Shown here: positions 34,248 through 43,899 of the stretch, piece after piece
Layout of the letters: every line of letters starts with the position of its first letter
Position numbering within the stretch: the first letter of the stretch is position 1
Assembly: GCA_963921825.1 (NCBI GenBank)
Contig: OY997596.1
Span: 8,127,001 to 8,191,000 of the forward strand
DNA from: Erodium maritimum
Lineage: Eukaryota > Streptophyta > Magnoliopsida > Geraniales > Geraniaceae
Direction: 5' to 3'
Length of the DNA stretch: 64,000 nucleotides
Translations under genes and position numbers: made by a program
Notes under the pieces: model-generated
Told to the model about the DNA's origin: nothing
Seen by the model: only the letters and a program-made list of their open reading frames with translations
Databases searched by the model: none

Positions 34248-34316
34248 TAATTGTGCGATTTGAACCCTTAAACTCAAGGTTAAATGCCATGTGGTTCTAC
34301 CATTGAGCTAGATGAG
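34248..34316 (-). other. tRNA-like sequence
   Basis: On the minus strand, TAGCTCAATGGTAGA fits the polymerase III A box and D arm, and GGGTTCAAATCG fits the B box and T arm, about 30 nt apart. The middle, GGCATTTAACC, resembles a tRNA-Lys anticodon arm. The acceptor stem does not pair and the D stem is imperfect, so this is a tRNA-derived relic, not a working tRNA. It lies inside the non-autonomous Harbinger, beside an A/T-run. Confidence 0.45.
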
Positions 34317-34419
34317 TTTTTGTTAATATGTGTTAGTATAATTTATATGATATACTTTTAATTTTGGAGTGAAATGCATATTAAAATTTAAAATCAAATA
34401 TTCTTTTTAATAGATTATA

Positions 34420-35549
34420 GGGAAAATTTCATTTTACCACCCTGTCAAACATTTAACTTCAGTTTCATACCCTGGCATAAATTTTTATCAGTTTCATACC
34501 CTGGCAAACTTTTAATTTCACTTTCATACCCAGCCGGGTAAAATGTCCAAAATACCCCTAACTATTACTCAAATTTTCATCTCATGCCATTGCCTCAGAA
34601 TTTGAAAAGAAGTGAAATGACAATAATACCCTTCATTGTTTAGGGTGTTAAACTGAAAATTTCAATAATTTTAAAACAAAATCAGTTTTTTTTACAAATT
34701 CATTTTTTAGATTCAAAAAATCAGATTTTAATTTTAAAAATACATAAAATCAATTTTTTTTATATAAAAATATTTTTGTATTAAAAACAGTTTTATTTTT
34801 TAAAAAATAATTTTATTTATATTAAAAAAAAAACTGGACTGCGCGAACTCTTCTTCTCCGGCGTGGTCTCCGGCCACCCATCCTCCGCCGGCGTCGTCCC
34901 TGGCCACCCCCACTTCGCCGGCGTCGTCCCCAGCGTCGTCCCTCCTCCCTCAAGCTTCTCCGGCGTCCTTAAACGTGGTTCAGATCTGATTTGGTTCAGG
35001 TTTAAGGACGCCGGAGAAGCTTGAGGGAGGAGGGACGACGCTGGGGACGACGCCGGCGAAGTGGGGGTGGCCAGGGACGACGCCGGCGGAGGATGGGTGG
35101 CCGGAGACCACGCCGGAGAAGAAGAGTTCGCGCAGTCCAGTTTTTTTTTTATAATAAATATAAATAAAATTAAATTTTTTTTATTTATATTAAAAAATGA
35201 TTTTTATGCAAAAAAATGATTTTATTTATTTTTAAAATTAAAATCTGATTTTTTGAAAATAAAAAATGAATTTGTAAAAAAAACTGATTTTGTTTTAAAA
35301 TTATTGAAATTTTCAGTTTAACACCCTAAACAATGAAGGGTATTATTGTCATTTCACCTCTTTTCAAATTCTGAGGCAATGGCATGAGATGAAAATTTGA
35401 GTAATAGTTAGGGGTATTTTGGACATTTTACCCGGCTGGGTATGAAAGTGAAATTAAAAGTTTGCCAGGGTATGAAACTGATAAAAATTTATGCCAGGGT
35501 ATGAAACTGAAGTTAAATGTTTGACAGGGTGGTAAAATGAAATTTTCCC
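34420..35549. mobile_element. Foldback MULE (Mutator-like) with near-full-length inverted arms
   Basis: The 1130-bp element consists of two inverted arms (34420-34974 and 35000-35549) around a 25-bp spacer. It begins GGGAAAATTTCATTTTACC and ends with the complement. Flanking 9-bp duplications TAGATTATA (34411-34419 and 35550-35558) are the Mutator hallmark. The outer arm parts and the inner GC-rich parts (about 34845-34974) are almost perfectly complementary; the AT-rich middle parts differ by small indels. It has no coding capacity. A transcript would form a very long hairpin. Confidence 0.92.
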
Positions 35550-36061
35550 TAGATTATATATTATATAATTTAGTGTTGGATGATATTTCAAATAAAATAA
35601 CATATTTATGTAATATATATTTGACCATATTATCATTTTTGTGTGTATTTATATCCGGTCCGATTCAAAGATTTTTCGTTATAGCAACTACTATGAATAT
35701 TACATAGTTGACCATATTATTCCATACACATATTTTTATTTATTTCTTTGCCATTATTAAAAAGTTAATTTTTATTCGTGTTAAATTTATTTATGAATTA
35801 CTGATTGTCATTAATTATTTATTTCAAAAATTGTTTATATTATGACTAAATTAAACGGTTTCTGATAACGAATTAAATAAAACAAGAAAATATCAAATAA
35901 TAATCCAGTCAGCACTGTTCTGCACTCCCAGGGTCTCAGAGGTCCTTTCTGTTGTAGAACACCCCCTTTTCTGCACTCCCACTCCCTGACTTTTGTTCAG
36001 TCAGCACAAGGGCCTCAGGGCCAGGGCCTCACGCAGGACCGACCCGTTGTACATGCTCTTA

Positions 36062-36526
36062 GGTACCGATGTAGATTTGTGGATTATAGTATTTCCTCTG
36101 AAAAGGAATTGGTTGTTAATGTCAAGGCAGTCTACTTTGCAGCCTTGGCAAAGTCTACAATCTGCTCATTGATTAGGAGAGATAAATCCAAAAACCAAAT
36201 TCAAATGAGCCGACATGTAAATGGAAAACAAGATAGTAGTCAAACAAAATTACTGCCAAAACATCTCTTTCACGTTTTTGTCCCTTTCCAGACAGTTTAT
36301 AAAAGGTAATTTATTCCTGAAACGACACATCTCCGATCACACATAAATGAACGGTTGGAGTTATCAAAAATATCAAAACAACCCCTTAATGGAGGTCCTT
36401 GTAGCTCAAATACGTAAAGGAGCTTTTAAGTCCAAGGACCCATGATATGCACTGTGTTTAACTAAGTACATCACACCATTGTGGAACAGAGCATCACTCT
36501 GTTCACTCCCGATCGTGTCGGTCGAC
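36062..36526 (+). promoter_or_regulatory. Upstream region of the PLC gene
   Basis: Sequence between the Harbinger end and the PLC start codon. The Harbinger insertion ends 468 bp from the start codon and so lies within or next to the promoter. No clear TATA box was identified. Confidence 0.4.
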
Positions 36527-39500
36527 ATGGGCACTTACAGAATATGCGTGTGCTTCACCAGAAGATTCCGGGTGACGGAGAAGGACCCGCCGCCGGACGT
36601 CACGGAGGCGTTTCGTAAATACGCGGCGGGTGGAACCCACATGACGGCGGAGCAGTTGCGGCGTTTCTTGGTGGAGGTTCAGTCTGACGGCGGCGCCACC
36701 ATCGCCGATGCGGAGAGGATCGTCGAGCAGGTTCTTCATAGGCGCCATCACATAGCCCAGTTCACTAGGAAGACTTTCACCCTCGACGATTTTCACCACT
36801 ACCTTTTTTCCGGAGATCTCAACCCACCAATCAGATCTCGGGTAAGTTTATTTAGATCAATTTAACTAAAAGTTCAAGCTGATAATTAAAAGCGTACAGG
36901 TTCATCAGGACATGACGGCTCCAATGTCACATTATTACATATACACGGGGCACAATTCGTACTTGACTGGGAACCAGCTGAGCAGTGATTGTAGCGATGT
37001 GCCGATCGTGAAGGCGCTGAAGAGAGGAGTACGAGTGGTGGAGCTTGATGTCTGGCCAAACTCCACTAACGACAACGTTCTTGTTCTTCATGGAAGGTTT
37101 GGTTAAGACAACTTTTTCTTCAGGTGTCTTGTCGGTGTGGATTTAATATGTCATGTGTGTTTTGGATGCAGAACCTTAACCACTCCTGTGGAACTCATCA
37201 AGTGCTTGAAATCAATCAAGGAGCATGCTTTTTGTGCATCTCCATACCCTGTCATCATAACTCTTGAAGACCACCTAAACCCTGATCTCCGAGAGAAAGT
37301 AGCTCAGGTGACAGTCTCCATCTATCGATTTGAGTTTTAATTTTTATTTTCCGGTTCTAGCATAATATTAGAGTCTGATTTGTCTGCAATAGCTTGTCTA
37401 TTGGTTTACTTCCAAAAGTCTCATCATATGCTCTAACCCTTTTCTGACGTCTTTATGTCTGCACCTATAACATTTTGATGTTTAAGATTGAAATGGATTT
37501 TAATACAGCATCAGAGTCTGCATTCGATTGATGAATGACCCATGTGAAGTCTCAAATAATGTGGATCATCTGTCAAATGTTATGTTCATTGATTGATAAG
37601 AATCTTGAGACCTTGACATGTGACTAAAAATGCATAGTATTTATCCCAAATATGTTTGATTTCGTCAGATGATAACAGAAACATATGGGGACATGCTGTT
37701 TCACCCTGATGCGGAGTGTCTAAAAGAATTCCCTTCACCGGAAGATCTCAAGTACAGAGTCATTATATCAACTAAACCGCCTAAAGAATACCTTGAAACC
37801 AAAAGCATTGAGGACAAGGGAAGCATCTCGCGTAAGGTAAGTGACTCGAGAAAGGGTAATGATGATGATGATGCATGGAAGAAGGAACCTAAAGATGACA
37901 AGGTATCTTCAAAATGAAGCTCTCCCTTCTCCAACTACCTTATCTTCCTTTTGTGTGCATACTCATAGTTCAAGTTTTGGTATGCAGAATGAGGGTGATG
38001 ATGAAGATAAAGATAGCTGTGATGATGAGGAAATGCATGGGACAGGAGCGTCCGCTTATGCACGATTGATAGCTATTCATGCTGGATCGCGTAAGGGCGG
38101 TTTGGAGAATGCGCTTAGAGTTGAAGCTGATAAAATTAGGCGCATTAGCTTGAATGAACAATTGCTTGAGAAAGCTGCTTCATCTCATGGAACTAATGTT
38201 GTGAGGTAGTTATCTTTTCTAGCATTAGATATCAATGATTTTTGTTTAGTTTCGGGTTTTTGATGCCCCGAATTGCTTTATGATCCATTGCTTGCAAGTT
38301 ATTCAGGTTCACCCAGAAGAACTTCTTGCGGATATACCCAAAGACTACTCGATTCGACTCTTCCAATTACAACCCGCATATAGGTTGGATGCATGGAGCT
38401 CAGATGGTTGCATTTAATATGCAGGTTAGGTTCAATACTATATTTGATGTTAGGAGTTCAGATGTGAATATTAATAAAAAAAACAGATTTCAGTCTCAAT
38501 CAAGCTGCAAACTAACGGTCGACGTTTTCAGCCGACTGATAAGTACATATGAGAAAACACACCTTATTGTCGCTGCTTTAAAACTTTTGGACCGCAAATA
38601 AAAGTCTAATAGTCAGGCTGAAGGATTATAGATACTCTACTATGCCACAACAATCGGAGTTGAAATTCTAAAATAGGGGCATATTGGTCTTTTTAGAGCT
38701 GTTTTAGATGGAAAGTTAATTACAATCTAGATATGACACAACTCTTTCTTTACATTATGAATTATGATATGCAAAAATGGTGTAGTTGGGGAATGTTTTA
38801 TGAATTTTCCATATACAATATGCATATCATGTGCTTCGCTTGTTTCTATAGCTTGTTCTCCAAACTTAATAAACTTGTAGTACTCAAATAAGTGTAGTGT
38901 GGTCCACTGGCAGGGCTATGGAAGATCTCTGTGGTTGATGCACGGAATGTTTAGTGCCAATGGCGGGTGTGGCTACTTGAAAAAGCCTGATTTTCTAATG
39001 AACCCAACGGAAATTTTCGATCCGAAAACAGAGCTGCCGGTCAAGAAAACGTTGAAGGTGAAAGTGTACATGGGAGACGGATGGAGTTTGGATTTCAAGA
39101 GAACGCACTTCGATGCGTATTCCCCACCAGACTTTTACGTTAGGGTAAGTTAATGTTATAATATTTTTAATTTTTTTTAGTATGTAGTTGACTTAATTTT
39201 CTAATATAATATTAAATCTTAATGTTCACCGACACAAGTTTAAGCCTCACTCTTTTAGTTGAATTGGTCATCTATGAACAGGTTAGCATAGCGGGAGTGC
39301 CAGCAGATGAGAAGAAGATGAAAACGGAGACGCGAGGGAATGATTGGGCACCGGTTTGGGACGAAGAGTTGGAGTTCCCTTTGAGGGTTCCGGAGCTGGC
39401 ATTGCTTGCAGTTGAAGTTTGCGAATACGATGTCGGCGAGAAGAATGATTTTGGCGGCCAAACTTGCCTGCCTGTTTCGGAGTTGAGGTCGGGAATGTGT

Positions 39501-39575
39501 GCGGTACCTCTCATGGATCGTAAGGGAGAGAGGTTCAGTAACGTGAGGCTTCTTATGCGCTTTGAGTTTGTTTGA
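36527..39575 (+). CDS. Phosphoinositide-specific phospholipase C (plant PI-PLC)
   Basis: It cleaves phosphatidylinositol 4,5-bisphosphate at the plasma membrane to give inositol phosphates and diacylglycerol in calcium-linked signalling. Eight exons with GT-AG borders are inferred: 36527-36841, 36900-37096, 37172-37307, 37669-37902, 37988-38205, 38307-38424, 38914-39144 and 39282-39575. The 1743 nt make 580 aa, a normal plant length. Domains in order are an EF-hand-like N-terminus, the X domain with H123 and N124 ([10 protein letters not shown]), E153 and D155 (VELDVWP), H169 (VLHGR) and E203 (ITLEDH), an acidic linker (about 275-312), the Y domain (about 318-430) and a C2 domain (about 450-575). 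All catalytic and calcium-binding residues expected from PLC-delta are present. An upstream in-frame ATG at 36479 exists; 36527 fits the family better. It is likely active. Confidence 0.95.
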
Positions 39576-42138
39576 TGTACATGTGTACTGTGTGGCCGTG
39601 TGATATGTTTATTTTTTGGCTTTCCTTGTTTTCACGTGTAAGTGATTCGTGTATAATGTATTCTGAACTTGAGTGTATATTATTCCTACGGATTGGTCTT
39701 GCATATTGTGCGTATAATAAATTAGGCCATAATCTTGAGCAACTCCGGGCAAACAAATTCGCTTGGATGAGACGTGATTGTTACGTGTTTTGTCTAGATG
39801 ATTCGCCGCTACAAAGAGGTGTCGAATTTTCTTGGATGATACGCGATTTTTACGTGTTTTGTCTGGATGAATCGTCCGTGTAAATAGGTATGGAGTGACA
39901 GAAGAAGACGCTAAGAAGAGACATGTTTCGTCATTATATTTGTAATAAGGTCTGTACTTCAAAAATCAATGCCCAGGCCCAATCAAGCAACCATCATAAT
40001 CGATTTTTACAACACTGACATTGATCATATAAGATTGTTGGTTATCCTAATTCTCCATCGACAACTCACCCAAAACTTTTGATTTTGGTTTTACCCGTTG
40101 GCCTTCGACCAACCAGTTGTTTTTGCTACTCCTAGATGGTAGGATAATACTTCCTGATTGTGTGCTCCATCTGTCTGTATTTGTGAACATTTTTTTATCT
40201 ACAAATTTTATAGATAGACCAAGTTTTCAAAAAGAAAACAAGGCCAACGGGTAACCCTTAACTTACGGAACAAAACATGTCTGAGGCACCTCAAACCAGA
40301 CAAACATCCAATCAAATGGGTACATCACATGGCTTAATCCCCAAATTTTACAAACATGAAGAAAACATCACATAAGGAAAGAAACCCAGCCTAAAAGCTA
40401 CAATAACACAATGAGCACAACTAAAGCCAACAAGGGCTAACTAAACAACACCAAACATGCCTTCATCCAACAGAAAGAAACACAAAAAAACAGACTCAAT
40501 GTCGCACCTATATCACAACCTCCACCTCCCGAAGTCCCCGGCACCCAGAAAAGGTGATGTAGAGTGCGTAGCGAAAAGGGAATTCTTTATCGAATTCGTT
40601 GATTCTTATAGAATACCCGAATTGGATAGTTATTAAATCCGTTGATTCGTGATGAATCCCGAAAGAGGTAGGTTGAGTAGAAACTCGTTTTGTGTTTATT
40701 AATCAAAATTTTCCTTACATTAAGAGCTATCAAGTGCTTATATAGAAAAATAAAACCCCAAAGTCCTAATATAATAAGGAAACTAAACCCCCAAACCATA
40801 ATTCGAATAAAGAAAATCTCAAATCCTAACAAAAACATAAAATAATGAACCAGACTCTAAAAATACAATTTCGCCCCTTTAAACGATCTCGGATGCCCGA
40901 AAAACATCATACTTCATAGAAAAGTCACGAGTTTTGCTCAAGAGCCCGTTTCGACCCAAAAAATGCTAAGGTTTCGTCAAAGTCGGACAATGCTGTATTT
41001 TCGGGTTTTCTAGCCGATTCGTCAAAATGTCTTCAATATGCACTGTATCAAAAGGTAAGACTGGGACAACTGACCTCAACCCTGTAAAACCGGATCAAAA
41101 CCCCCAAACCCTACGCCCAAATCTTTGAAGCGCCGTTACGCAAAATACCAATGATGGCCAACACCAATCATTGGTCCTCGACCCCACAACCGAGGTCAGG
41201 GAGAAGAAGATAAGAGAAAGAATTTAAGGGGAGAGGAGCCAGTCAGACGAAGAGAAGAGGATAGAGAAATTTGTCATATCTACCACTCTATGACATTTTA
41301 ATGGATTCAAAACTAATTAGTCTAAATTACCAGTAAATTTCGATAAATTTGGAAACTGACATATTGACATTCCTACAAAAAAAAATTGGAAACCTACACA
41401 TAATTTAGAAAATGAGAAATTTTAATTCATTACAATAACTATACAACTTTATCATATTATCATGGTTTCATTTCGATTATATCATGAAATCCCTTTTTAA
41501 TTTTCATTTATTGTTAAAACAGATTTAGTTAGATAATAAAATGTGTAAAATACTCGTATCATATTTTTAATAAGTTCATTTTTTTTTATTAAAAGAGAGT
41601 CATTTCCTAGAAGAAAGGGTGAAGAGGTTAAGAAAGACCAAGACAACAATTATAAAAGAACTCAAACGACGGAGCTAAAAAGGCTAAACCTTGAACAAAA
41701 GGTCGACATGCCTAAACCAAAAACAAAACAAATGCAGACGTCGAATCAACCCTCATCATCGTCCTACTCTTCATTTTCTTGCAAGCCAAGTTTCGTTCAC
41801 TTTTGGCACCTTGGGAGACCCGTTTCCACACAGCAAAAGGCTCAGATGACTCAACACTAACGAATATTTCCTTACTCAAATATTGGGTTTTCGACCGGGT
41901 ATGATAAAAGAAAAACCAAGGTCATACGAACGAGGCGCCGAGAGATGTTTAGGAGGTTTCCCTTACTCTTTAATGGTTTAAGGAGAGCGTCTTTCCAAAG
42001 AATACCCAAACCCTCCACGACCGGATCAGCCGCTTCCACGACCTATGTCTCAACTACATCCTCTTCTGAAAATATTCATATCAATTATGGATAAGGTCTC
42101 TGGCGTTCATGGAGATGTTTGTTTTTAGGGCACGTATT
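39576..42138. other. 3' flank of PLC and intergenic DNA with LINE remnants
   Basis: A direct duplication of about 65 bp lies at 39760-39890 (CTTGGATGAKACGYGATT, then TTACGTGTTTTGTC). From about 40190 there is a T-run followed by A-rich sequence that looks like a LINE 3' end on the minus strand. From about 41580 a second T-run starts a minus-strand fragment whose right part (41950-42080, GGAGGTTTCCCTTACTC and so on) resembles 52010-52070 of the RRM-type LINE. No host gene is recognised. Confidence 0.45.
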
Positions 42139-42265
42139 TGTTAGATAAGATATTATCAATTTGTATTTTGTATTAACGATCATGTACATCCTGTATTCAA
42201 ACATGATTCCGTTTTGTATTTAAACACAATACATCAATGAGAAAAGGGGGAAACCGATTCCAACA
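42139..42265 (+). mobile_element. Short 5' LTR of a Copia element
   Basis: 127 bp starting TGTTAGATAAG and ending CAACA. It is immediately followed by TGGTATCAAAGG (42266-42277), a primer-binding site close to the initiator-tRNA-Met type TGGTATCAGAGC typical of Copia elements. The 3' LTR was not found. Confidence 0.7.
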
Positions 42266-42381
42266 TGGTATCAAAGGTTTAATTAAACTACAAACCTATT
42301 TTTTTCTATCTTCCGCAGCATACCTCTTTCACTTCTTCCTCTTTACGTCTCTCTCTCTCTCTCTCAAGAAAATCCAATTCC

Positions 42382-43380
42382 ATGCCTGATTCCAAACTTC
42401 ATCTTGCTCTTCTTGTCTCTAATGTTAGGAGTGCAATTCCAGTCACTTTGGAAACGGAGAAAGGCCAGTACTCTACATGGTCTGAACTTTTCAAAATTCA
42501 CTACCGAGTTTACGTTGTCCTGCACCATATTCTGTCGGTGTCGGACTTTGCAGATGTTACTGCGTTGGCGGGTACCACGACACTTCCATCACCAGCTGAT
42601 TCAGTCTTTTCTGAGGCCACCGTTTGTGCTGCAACATCCGGTAAGCAAGCAACGGTTACTGCAGCAACTACCAACAAGGAAATCACCGATAAGTCCGGCG
42701 ATTCAACCTCAACTCTTGTCTCGCCATCAACTCTCGTGCCCTTCAATGCTGCACTTTCGCATCGTTTGGATGCTTCCGTACTCTAGTGGATTTATGGTAT
42801 AGTCTCTCCTGACTTTCTTCAAACTATTATCGAACCTGACATTACGGAGGCACATGTGTGGTTAGTTTTAGGAAATATTTTTCTAGATAACAAGCACTCT
42901 CGTGTCGTTTATCTCGAAAAACAATTTTCCACGACTTGTTTGGAGGATTTTTCTAATGATTCTGCTTACTGTCAAGAGCTTGAAAATTGTTTGATCAACT
43001 CTCGAATGTTGGAGCTCCGATCTCCAATAATCAACTTGTGCTGCAACTTGTCACAGGTTTATCTAATGCATATGATGACATTGCAACTCTTCTCCAACAA
43101 TGTAATCTTTTAGCATCTTTTTATGATGCACGGACTCGTTTGATTATGGAAGAAACGAGAAAACAAAGGCAGGCTACGTCAAGTGGTTCATCCTCCAATT
43201 GGGCCCTCTTGGTTGCTTTTAACGGTCCTGACGCAGCCTCTACCAATGGCTCCAAAGTGCTCCCTCCTGAAAATTCTGCTTTTGGCTCCAAGCCACGTCG
43301 AGGACGAAGCCGCACTACTTACCAAGGTGGCAGATCGCATTCCACCTACCAGCCTCGTCCCGATTCCAATAAGCACCCAA
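42382..43380 (+). pseudogene. Copia Gag (UBN2 type), frameshifted and truncated
   Basis: The capsid protein of a Ty1/Copia element. It starts at an ATG 117 bp after the LTR and reads KLHLALLVSNVRSAIPVTLE, then YSTWSELFKIHYRVY, both typical of the UBN2/DUF4219 Gag. A stop (42784) and frame changes separate it from later parts: ITEAHVWLVLGNIFLDNKHSR, YLEKQFSTTCLEDFS, then GAPISNNQLVLQLVTGLSNAYDDI and the Arg-rich tail GSKPRRGRSRTTYQGGRS. No zinc knuckle, protease or later pol is seen; similarity ends at about 43380 in AT-rich DNA. Confidence 0.85.
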
Positions 43381-43399
43381 AATTTATAACAATAAAAAC

Positions 43400-43838
43400 T
43401 GAATTTATAACAATAACAATTGAATTTATAACAATAACAATTGAATTTAAAAATATAAAAAATTAAAATTTTAAAATAAAAATGATATTTATAAATAAAA
43501 ACTAAGTTTTAAAATAAAGGTTTAAATTTTAAATATAATTGATTTTAAAAAAAATTACATTTGAAAAATAAAACTGATTTTTTAAAATTGAAATTTGATT
43601 TTTAAATAATAAACTAATTTTAAAAATCCAATAGCATGCCTTTGAAAATTTAACTGATAGTTAGGGATATTATAGACTTTTACCTATTTTGGATGAAAAG
43701 TTAACTGAAATCTGACAGATGGATAGTAAAGTGTTGGTAAATATTTCGTTTGGGTATTAACTAGTAAAAAAATTATATCAGGGTATCATTTTGAAAATAA
43801 ATGTTTCATAGGGTATTATATTAAATTTTTTCCTAAAA
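43400..43838. mobile_element. Degenerate relative of the foldback MULE (one arm)
   Basis: The order of motifs (GATAGTTAGGGATATTATAGACTTTTACC, then TATCAGGGTATCATTTTGAAA, then CATAGGGTATTATATTAAATTTTTTCC) parallels the right arm of the foldback element at 35390-35549. Only one arm is recognisable, and no target duplication was found. Confidence 0.45.
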
Positions 43839-43899
43839 AATAAATTAAAGAAAGAATTTTTGAATTTTTTGAATTTAAATTAAACGGTTGTATTTTGAG

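Larger units (their letters stand above)
33984..36058. mobile_element. Non-autonomous PIF/Harbinger element with TTA duplication
   Basis: The terminal inverted repeats begin GAGCATGTACAACGGG (33984) and match the reverse complement of the right end (to 36058), with 16 identical bases and then CGG blocks. The flanking TTA is duplicated at 33981-33983 and 36059-36061. Subterminal sequence is strongly GC-rich (33998-34210), as in the Harbinger at 891-6033. It encodes no transposase. A foldback MULE sits inside it at 34420-35549. Confidence 0.85.

Noticed and set aside
33888-34277. Overlapping frames of 91-112 codons on both strands
   Set aside because: They lie in the GC-rich subterminal part of a non-autonomous Harbinger, with no domain and openness on both strands.
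36479-36526. Upstream ATG as the PLC start
   Set aside because: It adds 16 residues not typical of plant PLCs, whose N-terminus resembles the sequence beginning at 36527.
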